Of a DNA stretch of 44,333 bases, positions 25,272-35,463 are shown piece by piece; position 1 is the stretch's first letter, and every line of letters begins with the position of its first letter. The stretch is taken from the NCBI RefSeq assembly GCF_003260095.1, contig NZ_PTPX01000022.1:1-44333 (forward strand), read 5' to 3'. The stretch comes from Glaesserella australis (GTDB taxonomy: Bacteria > Pseudomonadota > Gammaproteobacteria > Enterobacterales > Pasteurellaceae). The position numbers and the translations under genes were made by a program. Below the pieces are notes generated by a model. It did no database searches. It worked only from the letters and a program-made list of their open reading frames with translations, and was not told the origin of the DNA.

Positions 25272-26105
25272 ATGAAAAAACGTCATTCTCGGATTGGATT
25301 AATCAGTTCACTGGCGATACACAGTTCTGTTTTTGCAGGTATTTTTGCTGTCATGCAGATGCCAAAACCGCTTCCACCTACTGAAGAAGTCAGTAGCATC
25401 TCTATAGAAATGCTTGCTGCACGTTTAGAACAAGAACAAGTGGCAGTGACCACAGAAGAAATTGTTAAAGAAGAAATAAAAGATATGCCTGAGCCTGAGC
25501 CTGAGCCTGAGCCTATAGTAAAGCCTAAAATAGAACCACCAAAACCAAAAGAAAAACCGAAAGAGAAGCCAAAAGATAAACCGAAAGAGAAAGAAAAACC
25601 GAAAGAAAAATTAAAAGAGAAACAAAAGGAAAAGCCTAAAGAGAAACCAAAAGTTGAAAAACCGCCAGTTAAAGCCTTAGAAAAAGGGCCTGAAGTCAAA
25701 CAAGGTATCGTCGCGAAAGCAATTCCGAATGCGACTCAAGGTATGCAAAACCAGCAAGGTATTGCAAATGGCTCACCGAAAGGTAGCGGTACAGTAAATA
25801 GTGGCTCGGCAAGTAGTGGAGAAATTAATGCTTATAAAGCGCAGCTACAGCGAACCTTACAACAACGCGCGAATAACGCTTACCCACAAAGAGAAAAAAT
25901 GATGAGAAAGACAGGAACAGTGACACTTTCCTTCCAATTATCATCAACAGGACAAGTAACAAACGTTCAAGTCATTAACTCATCAGGGAATAGCAATTTA
26001 GATGCGGCTGCAGTTAAAGCAGCACAAAGTACGAAAATGAGTTCGCCACCACCAGCTGGTTTCCCGACATCCTTGACTGTTCCTGTCAAATTTTCTATCC
26101 AATAG
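25272..26105 (+). CDS. tonB: Energy transducer TonB
   Basis: TonB carries energy from ExbBD to outer-membrane receptors for siderophores, haem and transferrin. I start at ATG 25272 (277 aa), since TAGGA is 5 nt before it and overlaps the earlier ATG at 25266. An N-terminal anchor (residues 9-27) is followed by an acidic Glu-Pro run, then a long Lys-Pro-Glu repeat that spans the periplasm. The C-terminal domain (QLSSTGQVTNVQVINSSGN...AAAVKAAQ) binds TonB boxes. The low-complexity spacer is a likely site of length variation. Confidence 0.94.
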   Translation: MKKRHSRIGLISSLAIHSSVFAGIFAVMQMPKPLPPTEEVSSISIEMLAARLEQEQVAVTTEEIVKEEIKDMPEPEPEPEPIVKPKIEPPKPKEKPKEKPKDKPKEKEKPKEKLKEKQKEKPKEKPKVEKPPVKALEKGPEVKQGIVAKAIPNATQGMQNQQGIANGSPKGSGTVNSGSASSGEINAYKAQLQRTLQQRANNAYPQREKMMRKTGTVTLSFQLSSTGQVTNVQVINSSGNSNLDAAAVKAAQSTKMSSPPPAGFPTSLTVPVKFSIQ

Positions 26106-26109
26106 CAAA

Positions 26110-26138
26110 AAGCCCTTAGTTTTCACTAAGGGCTTACT
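26110..26138. terminator. Bidirectional terminator, tonB and trmL
   Basis: AAGCCCTTAGT / ACTAAGGGCTT with a TTTC loop lies between convergent genes, followed by a short T-containing tail. Confidence 0.82.
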
Positions 26139-26141
26139 TAT

Positions 26142-26621
26142 TTAAATCGCCTGTCTTGGCACTGCATTTTGATAGCCAAACTGCCGCCACGCTTCGTACA
26201 CGACCACCGCAACGGAGTTAGACAAATTCATACTTCGACTGTCTTTGCACATTGGAATGCGGATTTTTTGCGACATTGGTAAGCTATCTAAAATCACTTT
26301 GGGAATGCCACGACTTTCAGGGCCGAACATCAGAAAATCGCCCAGTTCGTACTGCACATCACTGTGGTTCGGTTCGCCTTTAGTGGTAAGGGCAAACAGC
26401 CGTTTTGGTTTGGCTCGTTCGAGAAAGTCGTCAAAATTTTTGTATTTTTGAATATCAACAAATTCGTGATAATCCAGCCCTGAACGGCGTAATTTTTTGT
26501 CGTCCCACGCAAATCCGAGCGGTTCGATCATATGTAAGCGAAAGCCACAGTTAGCACAAAGACGAATGATGTTCCCACTATTTTGTGGGATTTCAGGTTC
26601 ATATAACACAATATCTAGCAT
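26142..26621 (-). CDS. trmL: tRNA (cytidine(34)-2'-O)-methyltransferase TrmL
   Basis: TrmL is a small SPOUT enzyme that methylates the wobble ribose of tRNA-Leu isoacceptors. The 159-aa protein is full length. Features are the start [21 protein letters not shown], the knot residues FGPESRGIP near residue 103, and [22 protein letters not shown] at the C-terminus. It follows rlmL after 51 nt, and a REP hairpin fills that gap. Confidence 0.95.
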   Translation of the reverse strand: MLDIVLYEPEIPQNSGNIIRLCANCGFRLHMIEPLGFAWDDKKLRRSGLDYHEFVDIQKYKNFDDFLERAKPKRLFALTTKGEPNHSDVQYELGDFLMFGPESRGIPKVILDSLPMSQKIRIPMCKDSRSMNLSNSVAVVVYEAWRQFGYQNAVPRQAI

Positions 26622-26646
26622 ATATTTTAATCAAGTTGGTTAAATA

Positions 26647-26667
26647 GTGGGGCAAGACCCACCCTAC
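26647..26667 (-). repeat. GTAG-headed REP, third family
   Basis: On the minus strand GTAGGGTGGG is followed by TCTTG and CCCCAC. It fills the rlmL-trmL gap. The head matches the other REPs while the palindrome differs. Confidence 0.6.
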
Positions 26668-26672
26668 AAACA

Positions 26673-28850
26673 TTATTCAGCGTGTTTCACAATCCAGCAG
26701 TTGTGGATATGCGGATTGCGTTCAAAATCAAGGGGTAAGGTTTTGTACGAGATGTTTTCCGCTGTCAGCCCTAGCTCTGCCAAGCCGTCAAAATCCATTT
26801 TAAAACCCCGTTTATTGTTGGAGAACACGATAGTGCCGTTGGCGGTTAAAATGCGTTTGAGCTGTTTCATCAAAGTAATATGATCTCGTTGCACGTCCCA
26901 GCTGTTTTCCATTCGTTTTGAATTGGAAAAAGTCGGCGGATCAACGAAAATCAGCTCAAACCGCTCACGGCAATCGGCAAGCCATTGCAAGCAGTCCGCT
27001 TGGTGCAAGCGGTGATTTCGCAGGGAAATTTGGTTAAGCTCTAAATTCTGCTCCGCCCAATTGAGATAGGTGTTTGACATATCGACAGTGGTAGTCGATT
27101 TCGCCCCATTTAACGCAGCGTGAACTGTTGCCGACCCTGTGTAAGCGAACAAATTCAGGAACGTCTTGCCTTTCGCCATTTCGCCGACCATTTTGCGAGT
27201 GAGACGGTGGTCAAGGAACAAGCCCGTGTCGAGATAATCGGTCAAATTGACCCACAATTTCGCCCCATATTCATTGACGAAGAAATAATCACCTTTGTTT
27301 GCCAACTTCTCGTATTGGTTCGTGCCTTTTTGACGCTGACGCACTTTCAACACCAGCTTATTCGTTTCCACGCCAGTGACATAAAGGGTTGCTGAAACCG
27401 CATCTAACAAGCGTTGGCGAGCCTTGTTTTCATCAATGTTTTTCGGAGCGGCATACTCTTGCACCACAATATGATCGCCGTATCTATCCACCGCCAAATT
27501 ATATTCAGGCAGATCCGCATCGTATAAACGATAAGCGTCCAGCCCTTGCTGTTTCGCCCATTTTTCGATCTTTTTGATATTTTTGGCTAAACGGTTTGCA
27601 AAATCAGGGGCAACTTGGGCATTTTGGCTAAATTGCAAATTTTCAGCCAAATCTGACCGCTTGTCCGCATTTTCGCTAATCAAATAGTTTTTCTGCACAC
27701 ACTCAAGCGGTCCGTTCTTCGCCTTAAATTGACGAGCCGAACGCAAACGCAAACAGTTGAGCAGCTCAGGCTCACCGCTAAAAATGGACGCATTCCAACC
27801 GGCAAACTGCTGTTTCAAACGTTGTCCAAAGACCGAATACAACGCAATCAGTGCAGGCGTTGTGCCAAGCCGTTCGCCGTAAGGGGGATTACAAATCACC
27901 GTACCGACTTGTTCCGTGATCGGATTTTTCAACGCCGACACATCGCCTTGCTGCCATTGGATCAACTCTGCCACCCCCGCATTTTTGGCATTCTGTTTAG
28001 CTTTTTGCAACACACGATGATCAAGGTCAAAACCGAAGAACAACACATCATTCCCCTCCCCCTGCTTGCGGGGGGAGGTGCCGAAGGCGGTGGGGGGGAC
28101 AGCTTCCGCTTCTTTCGCTTCCTGCCAAACGGCTTTCCACAATTCAACTTGATGCCCTTTCCACGCATCAAATCCCCAGTGAATACGATTAATTTGTGGC
28201 GCAATGTTAGCGTACATTTGAGCAGCTTCAATCATCAGCGTCCCCGAACCACACATCGGATCGACCAACGGCGTTCCTTTCTGCCAGCCTGAACGCAACA
28301 CAATCGCCGCCGCCAAGGTCTCACGCAACGGGGCTTTACCCGTTTCTTCACGGTAGCCACGCATATGCAAGGCTTCGCCGCTCAAATCAAGGGAAATCAC
28401 CAGCTCTTCACGGTTTAAATAGGCGTGCAAACGAATATCAGGGCGGATTTTATCGACCGTTGGACGAGCAAAACCTTTACGCTCAAAGTAATCGACAATG
28501 CCGTCTTTTACTCGCATTGCCCCGAATTGCGTGTTGCGAATTTCACGGTTTGTGCCGTTAAAATCGACAAAAAAGGTATCTCGTGGGTCGAAAATACTCA
28601 GCCAATCGTAGCCTATAATTGACGCATACAAATCGCTGTCGCTGAAAATTTTGGTCTCAATTAACGGCAGTAAAATCCGAGAAGCCAAGCGACTGTGTAA
28701 CAAGGCTTGATACGCCCCTTTAAGATCGGTCGTGAAATGTACGCCACCCTGAGCAATTTTGCACTGTGCGAGGCAAATTTGCTCAAGTTCGGCTTTTAAC
28801 ATCTCTTCAAAGCCACGAGCTGCGGTGGCGAAATAGGTGGTTTGGGTCAT
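26673..28850 (-). CDS. rlmL: Bifunctional 23S rRNA methyltransferase RlmKL
   Basis: RlmKL makes m2G2445 (RlmL half) and m7G2069 (RlmK half) in 23S rRNA. The 725-aa protein has an N-terminal THUMP domain. The RlmL methylase follows ([15 protein letters not shown] near residue 200, [12 protein letters not shown] near 310). The RlmK methylase ([16 protein letters not shown] near 565, [13 protein letters not shown] near 645) forms the C-terminal half. It is about 20 residues longer than E. coli RlmKL. Part of that difference is a palindromic repeat at 28052-28099 that is read in frame near residue 257, in the linker before FGFDLDHR. trmL follows in the same direction. Confidence 0.95.
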   Translation of the reverse strand: MTQTTYFATAARGFEEMLKAELEQICLAQCKIAQGGVHFTTDLKGAYQALLHSRLASRILLPLIETKIFSDSDLYASIIGYDWLSIFDPRDTFFVDFNGTNREIRNTQFGAMRVKDGIVDYFERKGFARPTVDKIRPDIRLHAYLNREELVISLDLSGEALHMRGYREETGKAPLRETLAAAIVLRSGWQKGTPLVDPMCGSGTLMIEAAQMYANIAPQINRIHWGFDAWKGHQVELWKAVWQEAKEAEAVPPTAFGTSPRKQGEGNDVLFFGFDLDHRVLQKAKQNAKNAGVAELIQWQQGDVSALKNPITEQVGTVICNPPYGERLGTTPALIALYSVFGQRLKQQFAGWNASIFSGEPELLNCLRLRSARQFKAKNGPLECVQKNYLISENADKRSDLAENLQFSQNAQVAPDFANRLAKNIKKIEKWAKQQGLDAYRLYDADLPEYNLAVDRYGDHIVVQEYAAPKNIDENKARQRLLDAVSATLYVTGVETNKLVLKVRQRQKGTNQYEKLANKGDYFFVNEYGAKLWVNLTDYLDTGLFLDHRLTRKMVGEMAKGKTFLNLFAYTGSATVHAALNGAKSTTTVDMSNTYLNWAEQNLELNQISLRNHRLHQADCLQWLADCRERFELIFVDPPTFSNSKRMENSWDVQRDHITLMKQLKRILTANGTIVFSNNKRGFKMDFDGLAELGLTAENISYKTLPLDFERNPHIHNCWIVKHAE
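28052..28099. repeat. Palindromic repeat inserted in frame inside rlmL
   Basis: CCCCTCCCCCTGCTTGCGGG continues into GGGGAGGTGCCGAAGGCGG and a G-run. The same CCCCC...GCCTTCGGC...CCCCGCAAGCAGGGGG pattern is intergenic at 37305-37484 and related at 39660-39706. In rlmL it encodes a Pro/Gly/Lys-rich loop ([15 protein letters not shown]) without breaking the frame. Confidence 0.8.
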
Positions 28851-28980
28851 TGTTATTTTTGTAAGCTAGAAAAAAATTGGGGGAATTATAGCGGAATAAT
28901 GGTATAAGCGGTGAGATTTCATTATAAATTTGCAAATGTTTATTATAACCCCACCGCTTGTGGTGTTTATTTGTGTATAG

Positions 28981-29622
28981 TTAGATTGGCTCGTATAAAT
29001 TTACTCGGCTTAATTCCGCCATTTTCTCCACATACGCCTTCACTTTCGTAGGGAAATTCAACCCTTTCACACAGGTTAAATTGCGTAGCATTGGGAACAG
29101 GATAATATCTTCCAAAGAGAGTTTGCCATTGACAGCGTCAGGCGACACAATCAGGCTCTCTAAAGCGGTCAGATCTTGCTCTAATTTTGCAATATATTCC
29201 GCTGAACGTGCGAGATTTTCAGCGAAATCGCCGATACTTTCCGTTTTCTTTGTAATGAAATAGTCAATCGCACTTTGAGTTTGATATTCGCCTAAATCAA
29301 GCTGAACAAAGCGTGGCAGTAACAGGCGATTGTAGTAGCCACTCACGGTTTTAATCCAAGCATCAATTTCAGGGCGAATGTCATCAGAGAGCATCTTTTC
29401 ACCATAATGTCCGTCAATATATTTGACGATGTCCAAACTTTCAGGCATTGCTGTGCCATCTTCTTTAATCAAAATCGGCACCACTTTTTTACCAACCAAG
29501 CCAACAGGTGTGGCTTCATCATCATTAAGTAACGTTATCAGCTCCACATCAAGTTGCTTTAAGCCAAAAATCATTCTGGCACGCACACAATAAGGGCAGT
29601 GATCGAAAATATAGAGTTTCAT
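28981..29622 (-). CDS. grxB: Glutaredoxin 2 (GrxB)
   Basis: GrxB is an atypical glutaredoxin with a GST-like fold that reduces glutathione mixed disulfides. The 213-aa protein has the active site CPYCVRARM at residues 9-17, then KKVVPILIKEDG with the cis-Pro near residue 46, and an all-helical C-terminal domain. The length is as in E. coli Grx2 (215 aa). It begins 14 nt after the uvrC stop and is the last gene of a pgsA-uvrC-grxB run. Confidence 0.94.
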   Translation of the reverse strand: MKLYIFDHCPYCVRARMIFGLKQLDVELITLLNDDEATPVGLVGKKVVPILIKEDGTAMPESLDIVKYIDGHYGEKMLSDDIRPEIDAWIKTVSGYYNRLLLPRFVQLDLGEYQTQSAIDYFITKKTESIGDFAENLARSAEYIAKLEQDLTALESLIVSPDAVNGKLSLEDIILFPMLRNLTCVKGLNFPTKVKAYVEKMAELSRVNLYEPI

Positions 29623-29636
29623 TGGTTCTCCTTAGT

Positions 29637-31472
29637 TTAACTGTTGTGCAAAGTATCAAAAATCGTCTCCGCAAGGGCGGCTGAAATCCCTGGCACCGAT
29701 TGAATTTCTTCAAGGGTAGCGGCTTTCACCCCTTGCATTCCGCCGAGATATTTGAGCAACGCTTGGCGGCGTTTGGCTCCCACGCCTGCAATAGCTTCTA
29801 ATCCACTTTCGGTAAAGGCTTTTTGGCGTTTTTTGCGGTGTCCGCTGATGGCATGGTTGTGCGACTCATCACGGATATGTTGAATTAAGTGCAACGCTGG
29901 GCTGTCGGGTGGAAGATGAATTTCCTTATCCCATTTGCTGATAAGCAAGGTTTCCAAGCCTGCTTTTCGCTCTACGCCTTTTGCCACGCCGATAAGCAAC
30001 GGCTTTGATTTATCCCATTCCACCTGTAAATTCGCAAAGGTTTCTAACGCTCGGTTTAACTGCCCTTTTCCGCCGTCAATAAAAATAATGTCGGGGATTT
30101 TTTCAGGGGGAAGCGGTTTGTCGTAGCGTTTTAACAACGCTTGTTCCATCGCCGCATAATCATCGCCGCCCGTAATGCCTTCAATGTTGAAACGGCGATA
30201 ATCGGATTTGAGCGGACCATTTTCATCAAACACCACACAAGAAGCGACCGTCTGCTCGCCCATTGTATGACTGATGTCGAAACACTCCATTCTTGCAATT
30301 TTTGGCAAAGAAAGCACCGCTTGTAACGCTTCATAACGGGTTTGAATACGAGCGTCTTGCTTGAGTTGCAAAGTTAGAGCCGCTATTGCGTTGGTTTTAG
30401 CAAGGGCAAGATAACGGCTTTTTTCGCCACGCACTTTGTCGGTAATGCTCACTTTATGCCCAGCCTGCTCGCCCAACACTTTTTCCAATGCCTCCGCTTC
30501 GCTCACGGGGTGATCGATAATAATTTGGTGCGGAATGGTGCGATGCTGGTTCATCTGCAAATAGAATTGACCGATAAAAGTATCGCTCAACTCCGCTAGT
30601 TCCGTATGGTTCGGCACTTTAGGGAAATAACTACGACTGCCCAACACCTTGCCTTGTCGCACAAACAGAATATGCACGCAAGCAATGCCGTGCTGATAAG
30701 CGATAGAAATGATGTCGAGATCGTCTAGCCGTTCATTCGAGACAAATTGTTTTTCCGTTACCGCTCGCACCTGTTGGATCTGATCCCGAAAACGTGCCGC
30801 TGTTTCAAAATCAAGATCCGCCGCAGCCTTTTCCATTTTGGCGATCAGATGTTCGATCACCTGCTGATCTTTGCCCTGCAAAAACAAACGGACATATTCC
30901 ACCTGTTGATCGTACTCCGCTTGCGAATACACGCCTTCAACGCAAGGGGCAAGGCAACGCCCGATTTGATATTGCAAACAAGGACGAGAACGGTTTTTGT
31001 AATAGCTGTCTTCACACTGGCGGATCGGGAAAATTTTTTGCAACAAATTCAAGGTTTCTCGCACCGCTCCTGCATTGGGATAAGGTCCGAAATACTCCCC
31101 TGCGATTTTCTTACTACCCCGAAAGCTCGCTAAACGGGGATGTTGATGTTTGGTAAGCAAAATGTAAGGGTAGGATTTATCATCTCGCAACAGCACATTG
31201 TATTTCGGCTGGTTTTCCTTGATGTAGTTATGTTCAAGCAGTAGGGCTTCCGTTTCCGAATGGGTGATGGTGGTGTCGATATGAGCAATTTGCGACACTA
31301 AGGCTTCCGTTTTGCGACTGGCAAGATTGCTGCGAAAATAGCTCGACAGCCGTTTTTTCAAATCTTTGGCTTTGCCGACATAAATAATCGTGCCTTTCGC
31401 ATCGTACATACGATAAACCCCAGGGTTATGGGGCGTATCAGCAAGGAATTGTTTGGAATCAAAATCTGACAT
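29637..31472 (-). CDS. uvrC: UvrABC nuclease subunit UvrC
   Basis: UvrC makes both incisions in nucleotide excision repair. I start at ATG 31472 (611 aa, [10 protein letters not shown]), matching E. coli UvrC. A further ATG at 31502 lies inside a repeat and has no SD. Domains are GIY-YIG nuclease ([25 protein letters not shown], residues 18-42), Cys-rich segment, UVR motif near 205, and the RNase H-like nuclease ([35 protein letters not shown]). A C-terminal helix-hairpin-helix ends the protein. A BIME ends 5 nt before the ATG, and no clear SD remains. Confidence 0.94.
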   Translation of the reverse strand: MSDFDSKQFLADTPHNPGVYRMYDAKGTIIYVGKAKDLKKRLSSYFRSNLASRKTEALVSQIAHIDTTITHSETEALLLEHNYIKENQPKYNVLLRDDKSYPYILLTKHQHPRLASFRGSKKIAGEYFGPYPNAGAVRETLNLLQKIFPIRQCEDSYYKNRSRPCLQYQIGRCLAPCVEGVYSQAEYDQQVEYVRLFLQGKDQQVIEHLIAKMEKAAADLDFETAARFRDQIQQVRAVTEKQFVSNERLDDLDIISIAYQHGIACVHILFVRQGKVLGSRSYFPKVPNHTELAELSDTFIGQFYLQMNQHRTIPHQIIIDHPVSEAEALEKVLGEQAGHKVSITDKVRGEKSRYLALAKTNAIAALTLQLKQDARIQTRYEALQAVLSLPKIARMECFDISHTMGEQTVASCVVFDENGPLKSDYRRFNIEGITGGDDYAAMEQALLKRYDKPLPPEKIPDIIFIDGGKGQLNRALETFANLQVEWDKSKPLLIGVAKGVERKAGLETLLISKWDKEIHLPPDSPALHLIQHIRDESHNHAISGHRKKRQKAFTESGLEAIAGVGAKRRQALLKYLGGMQGVKAATLEEIQSVPGISAALAETIFDTLHNS

Positions 31473-31477
31473 AAGTT

Positions 31478-31558
31478 GTAGGGACACACTGCGTGTGTCC
31501 ATTGAATATCATTTTTGCGTAAATTAAGATTAGGCGGACACACTCAGTGTGTCCCTAC
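31478..31558. repeat. BIME between pgsA and uvrC
   Basis: A forward unit (31478-31500, GTAGGGACACAC head) and a reverse unit (31536-31558, ending GTGTGTCCCTAC) face each other around a 35-nt spacer. The unit edge is 5 nt upstream of the uvrC ATG and 6 nt from the pgsA stop. Nearly the whole intergenic gap is this element. Confidence 0.85.
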
Positions 31559-31564
31559 GATTTT

Positions 31565-32113
31565 CTAGGACTTCAACAAACTTCCCTTAGACGCTTTGAG
31601 ATACTGCAACATCGACCAAATCGTCAAAATCGCCGCAATATAAAGCAAGGCGAAAGCGGTATATTCCATCCAAGGTGCTTGTCGCCACAGCAAACCGCCA
31701 AGGGCTAACATCTGTGCGGTGGTTTTTACCTTACCCCAAATAGAGACTGCCACACTTGCCCGCTCACCCAGTTCTGCCATCCATTCACGCAGAGCAGAAA
31801 TAATAATTTCACGAGCAATCACAATGCCAGCAGGAATACTAATCCACCAAGTATGGTAATACTCCACCACCGAAACCAACGCTATCGCCACCAATACTTT
31901 ATCTGCCACAGGATCCAAAAATGCCCCGAGACGTGTTGTTTGGTTTAATTTTCGAGCAAGGAAACCGTCAAACCAATCCGTAATTGACGCAATAAAGAAA
32001 ATGAGTGTGGTAATTTCCGCGGAATATTGAATAGGTAAGTAAAATGCAATAATAAACAGCGGTATCAGAGCAACACGAAATAAGGTTAAATAGGTTGGAA
32101 TGTTGAGTTTCAT
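31565..32113 (-). CDS. pgsA: CDP-diacylglycerol-glycerol-3-phosphate phosphatidyltransferase PgsA
   Basis: PgsA commits CDP-diacylglycerol to phosphatidylglycerol synthesis in the inner membrane. I start at ATG 32113 (182 aa, [14 protein letters not shown]), the E. coli length. A start 48 nt upstream would add residues without homology. The CDP-alcohol transferase motif is complete: [12 protein letters not shown]...[10 protein letters not shown] near residues 60-88. Several hydrophobic helices surround it. uvrC follows after 92 nt and is probably cotranscribed; E. coli has the same two genes adjacent in the opposite order. Confidence 0.95.
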   Translation of the reverse strand: MKLNIPTYLTLFRVALIPLFIIAFYLPIQYSAEITTLIFFIASITDWFDGFLARKLNQTTRLGAFLDPVADKVLVAIALVSVVEYYHTWWISIPAGIVIAREIIISALREWMAELGERASVAVSIWGKVKTTAQMLALGGLLWRQAPWMEYTAFALLYIAAILTIWSMLQYLKASKGSLLKS

Positions 32114-32176
32114 TTTTTTATAGGATAGGTAAGAAAATTGTCGATATTTTAGTAAAAGCAACGGAAAGAAGAAAGA

Positions 32177-32234
32177 GCAAGCGGTCAGTTCCCGATAATT
32201 TTTTGCAAAATTTTATCTTGAACTCACCGCTTGT
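32177..32234. repeat. Inverted uptake-signal pair upstream of pgsA
   Basis: GCAAGCGGTC (32177-32186, followed by TTTTGCAAAATTTT) faces ACCGCTTGT (32226-32234) between the lipoprotein gene and pgsA. It lies just past the lipoprotein stop and could end that transcript. Confidence 0.6.
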
Positions 32235-32245
32235 CGATTTACAGA

Positions 32246-32776
32246 CTATTTTTTCTTACTTTTTTGAGATTCTGATTCCATTTTTTCTACACATAAATGG
32301 AGAATTTGATCCGCACCTTCTTGAATATATTTATCGTGACGCACTTTATTCGCCTGAAGATCTAACATCGCATCGTGAATCCCTTGCGTAATACTTGGTG
32401 CTTGGACTAAGCCCCAACAAGTTGGGCTTAAGCGGTTAAAGTTACCTTGTAATTCTGCTGCGTATAGCACGCCACTGTAATAAGCGTAAACATTATGATC
32501 GAGCATACGATTTAATAAACTTGCACGAATCTGTTCAATCGGTAAGCTCACTTTTTTATTAAACCAATCATCAACACCGTGCATAAATGAATCAATATCA
32601 TAGCTTGCATTAACACGGTCGGCATAAGTCTGCCCCGTTGCACCATAAGCAATCGCATAGGATTTTTGATCGATCTCTGATTCGGATAAACGTTTCCAAC
32701 CGCTTGTTTTTGAGCTACAAGCCGCCACAAATACTAAGGTAGAAATCACTAATGCCATTTTGAATAAAGATTTCAT
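32246..32776 (-). CDS. Conserved-type lipoprotein of unknown function
   Basis: The protein has 176 aa with a lipoprotein signal (LVFVAACSS lipobox, Cys near residue 20). The mature part is mostly helical, has two further Cys (SPTCWG near residue 120, LHLCVEK near 162) that could form a disulfide, and ends in a Lys-rich tail. I do not recognise a characterised family. It stands alone, divergent from thyA, with thyA starting about 90 nt away. Ser at +2 after the lipid Cys predicts outer-membrane placement. Confidence 0.75.
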   Translation of the reverse strand: MKSLFKMALVISTLVFVAACSSKTSGWKRLSESEIDQKSYAIAYGATGQTYADRVNASYDIDSFMHGVDDWFNKKVSLPIEQIRASLLNRMLDHNVYAYYSGVLYAAELQGNFNRLSPTCWGLVQAPSITQGIHDAMLDLQANKVRHDKYIQEGADQILHLCVEKMESESQKSKKK

Positions 32777-32864
32777 AACTTACTCCTTATTTCTCTTTAT
32801 CTAAAAAGTGCTACAATTCTAGCAAATTATTTACTCAATTACTCTAAACTTTTAAGGTAGCACT

Positions 32865-33716
32865 ATGAAACAATATCTCGATCTTTGCCAACGCATTGTT
32901 GAGCAAGGCAAATGGGTGGAAAACGAACGCACGGGCAAGCGTTGTTTAACGGTGATTAATGCGGATTTAACCTACGATGTGGCAAGCGGTGAGTTTCCCC
33001 TTGTGACCACTCGCAAAAGTTTTTGGAAAGCGGCGATTGCCGAACTGTTGGGCTATATTCGTGGCTACGATAACGCTGCTGATTTCCGTCAGTTAGGCAC
33101 AAAATCGTGGGACGCTAATGCGAATGAAAATGCCGCTTGGCTGGCAAATCCACACCGTAAAGGCGAAGATGATATGGGCTTGGTTTATGGTGCGGTAGGG
33201 CGTAATTTCCCAAAAGTTGGCGGCGGCAGTGTCGATCTATTACGTCAGATTGTCGATGATCTCAAACGTGGCGTAGATAATCGTGGAGAGATTTACACTT
33301 TCTATCATCCCGGTGCATTCCATATGGGCTGTTTGCGTCCTTGCTTACACAGTCACCACTTTTCGCTACTAGACGGCACGCTCTATCTGAACAGTACACA
33401 ACGCTCCGCCGATGTACCGTTAGGCTTAAACTGGAATATGATCCAATGCTACACTTTTTTAGCTTTAATGGCTCAAATCACAGGACATCAAGCTGGGCTG
33501 GCTTTCCACAAAATCGTGAATGCACATATTTACGAAGACCAACTCGACTTAATGCGAGATGTACAACTAAAACGTACTCCATTTAAAGCTCCAACGCTGA
33601 AAATCAATCCTGACATTAAATCCCTTGAAGACCTAGAAACATGGGTAACGCTGGCTGATTTTGAAGTCGAAGGCTACGAATTTCACCCGAGTATTCAATA
33701 TCCTTTCTCTGTTTAA
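32865..33716 (+). CDS. thyA: Thymidylate synthase ThyA
   Basis: ThyA methylates dUMP to dTMP with methylene-THF. The 283-aa protein is of the long H. influenzae type. The catalytic Cys is in [13 protein letters not shown] near residue 160. The phosphate site reads [15 protein letters not shown], where the usual family sequence is QRSCDVPLG; the Cys to Ala change is at a position that is not the nucleophile. The dUMP-binding [10 protein letters not shown] block near 220 and C-terminal YPFSV are intact. A start SD is weak (AAGG about 8 nt upstream). Confidence 0.95.
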   Translation: MKQYLDLCQRIVEQGKWVENERTGKRCLTVINADLTYDVASGEFPLVTTRKSFWKAAIAELLGYIRGYDNAADFRQLGTKSWDANANENAAWLANPHRKGEDDMGLVYGAVGRNFPKVGGGSVDLLRQIVDDLKRGVDNRGEIYTFYHPGAFHMGCLRPCLHSHHFSLLDGTLYLNSTQRSADVPLGLNWNMIQCYTFLALMAQITGHQAGLAFHKIVNAHIYEDQLDLMRDVQLKRTPFKAPTLKINPDIKSLEDLETWVTLADFEVEGYEFHPSIQYPFSV

Positions 33717-33722
33717 CTTATC

Positions 33723-33750
33723 GGGGCAAATTACCTTTGCCCCTTTCTTT
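33723..33750 (+). terminator. Terminator of thyA
   Basis: GGGGCAAA / TTTGCCCC with a 5-nt loop, followed by TTTCTTTT, 7 nt past the thyA stop. Confidence 0.82.
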
Positions 33751-33754
33751 TGCG

Positions 33755-33788
33755 ACAAGCGGTCAAATTTCTCACTTTTTTTGCAAAA
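33755..33788 (+). other. Full-length Apl-type uptake signal
   Basis: ACAAGCGGTCAAATTT is followed 10 nt later by a T-run and TTTGCAAAATT. This is the best match in the window to the extended Apl-type DNA uptake signal recognised in natural transformation. Confidence 0.8.
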
Positions 33789-33872
33789 TTGTTAATATCC
33801 CACTATTTTTTTATGGAATTTATGGCACAATACACGCCTTTTTAAAAACCATTTTTATTTAAGGGATATAAA

Positions 33873-35456
33873 ATGAAAAAATTTCTTGCACCATTTCTTG
33901 TTGGTGGTGTTGCGGCACTTGCAGTTCACTATTTTCAAGGTGATAAAGCCACAACAACAGAAACCGAAAAGCCAACTGAACCAACAACTCAAGTACAACA
34001 AAATGATGAACTCGCCTTGGCGACTGTCGTTGCCCCTTGGGAAATTAACAGCCTTGATCCAAACCAAACAGGCGTGATTTTTCAGCGTATGAATTTGGCG
34101 GAAACCTTAGTGGAAGCGAATTTGAACGGGGAATTGGTGGCTGGGCTTGCGACAGAATGGGCAAGCAATGATGACGCAACCCTTTGGACATTCAAACTTC
34201 GTCCGGATGTGGTGTTCCATAATGGGCAACCGCTCACCGCACAAGCGGTGGCAAATAGCCTAAACATTGCAATGGCAAAACCGGGCGTGTTGCAAAAAGC
34301 CTTTATTAAGCACATTCAAGCAGTGAGCGATAGTGAAATTCAGATCGCTTTGAACAAGCCGTTTGTGCCGTTTCCGTCCTTTTTAACTCACTATACCGCC
34401 ATTATTCTTGCCCCTGAAAGTTATAACGACAAGGGCGAAGTGACACAGCTGATTGGCACGGGGGCGTTTAAGGCAAGTAAAATTGAGCCGCCACAAAAAT
34501 TGGAAGCGGTGCGTTTTGAGCAGTATTGGGGCAACAAACCGAAATTGTCTCAAGCGAATTACCTAGCCAGCAGCCGTAGCGAAACCCGTATGTTAATGGC
34601 ACAAAGCGATAAATCGGCGTTGGTGTTCAACCTTGATACCGCAAGCGTTGAGCGTTTGAAAACCGATCCGAATTTGAACCTGACCAGCGTTTCTATCGCT
34701 CGAACCATTCAGCTCAAAATGGACGTGGCGAAACCGTTTTTTAATGATTTAGCGGTGCGAAAAGCCTTGAGCGATGCGATTGATCGTAAAGCGATTGCCG
34801 AAAATGTGTTGAAAATTGACGGCGGAATGGCAGATCAAATTTTGCCGAAAGCCTTTGCCGATTGGCGAATTGAAGCGGTAACTTCCCAGCCTGATATTGC
34901 AAAAATCAAAGCGGATCTGACCGCTCGTGGCTATGAATTTAACAGCGAAGGCAAGCTCACCAAAGACGGCAAGCCGTTTAGTTTCACCTTACGCACCTTT
35001 TCTGATCGCCCTGAATTGCCTGTGATTGCGACCATTTTGCAAGCTCAATGGAAGCAGATCGGCGTTGATGTTAATGTATCGGTCGGCAATTTCAGCGAAA
35101 TCCCAGCAGGACACAAAGACGGCAGTTTGGAAATGGCGTTGTATGCGTTAAATTATGGTAAAACTTTAGACCCATTTGGCGTGATCGTGCAGGATTATGC
35201 AAAGAACGGCAGCGATTGGGGCGTAATGAACTGGCAAAATGCGACATTAGACAACGCATTAACCCAACTTGAAACGGAACGTGATCCGCAAAAAGCCAAA
35301 GCCTTGAAACAGACCGTGAGCCAAATTATTCACGATGAACTGCCGATTATCCCTGTGGTTTACTATCAACAAAATGTGGTGGCACATAAAGACGTGAAAA
35401 ATGTCACGCTAGACCCGTTTGAAAGACGGTTCCTTTTGGAGTTGTTGAATAAATAA
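33873..35456 (+). CDS. Peptide/nickel-class ABC transporter substrate-binding protein
   Basis: This 527-aa protein belongs to the SBP_bac_5 family (OppA, DppA, NikA, SapA types). Family blocks are SLDPNQTGVIFQRMNLAETLVE near residue 55, LWTFKLRPDVVFHNGQPLTAQAV near 105, and PFFNDLAVRKALSDAIDRKAIAENVL near 290. The N-terminus has a hydrophobic stretch (residues 4-20) without lipobox or obvious cleavage site, so it may stay anchored. Two permeases and a fused ATPase follow. Peptides, nickel or metal-chelates are all possible ligands; residues seen do not decide. SD AAGGGA is good. Confidence 0.88.
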   Translation: MKKFLAPFLVGGVAALAVHYFQGDKATTTETEKPTEPTTQVQQNDELALATVVAPWEINSLDPNQTGVIFQRMNLAETLVEANLNGELVAGLATEWASNDDATLWTFKLRPDVVFHNGQPLTAQAVANSLNIAMAKPGVLQKAFIKHIQAVSDSEIQIALNKPFVPFPSFLTHYTAIILAPESYNDKGEVTQLIGTGAFKASKIEPPQKLEAVRFEQYWGNKPKLSQANYLASSRSETRMLMAQSDKSALVFNLDTASVERLKTDPNLNLTSVSIARTIQLKMDVAKPFFNDLAVRKALSDAIDRKAIAENVLKIDGGMADQILPKAFADWRIEAVTSQPDIAKIKADLTARGYEFNSEGKLTKDGKPFSFTLRTFSDRPELPVIATILQAQWKQIGVDVNVSVGNFSEIPAGHKDGSLEMALYALNYGKTLDPFGVIVQDYAKNGSDWGVMNWQNATLDNALTQLETERDPQKAKALKQTVSQIIHDELPIIPVVYYQQNVVAHKDVKNVTLDPFERRFLLELLNK

Positions 35457-35463
35457 TCAAAAT

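Noticed and set aside
25283-25699. Minus-strand frame of 138 codons with Gly/Phe/Ser repeats opposite tonB
   Set aside because: The low-complexity sequence is just the complement of the Lys-Pro-Glu repeat of TonB.
27729-28292. Long plus-strand open frame of 187 codons opposite rlmL
   Set aside because: It is antisense to a clearly real gene, shows no family motif, has no SD, and is opened by codon bias of the true strand.
31473-31502. Earlier in-frame ATG for uvrC (31502)
   Set aside because: It lies within a REP unit, lacks an SD, and adds residues absent from UvrC homologues.
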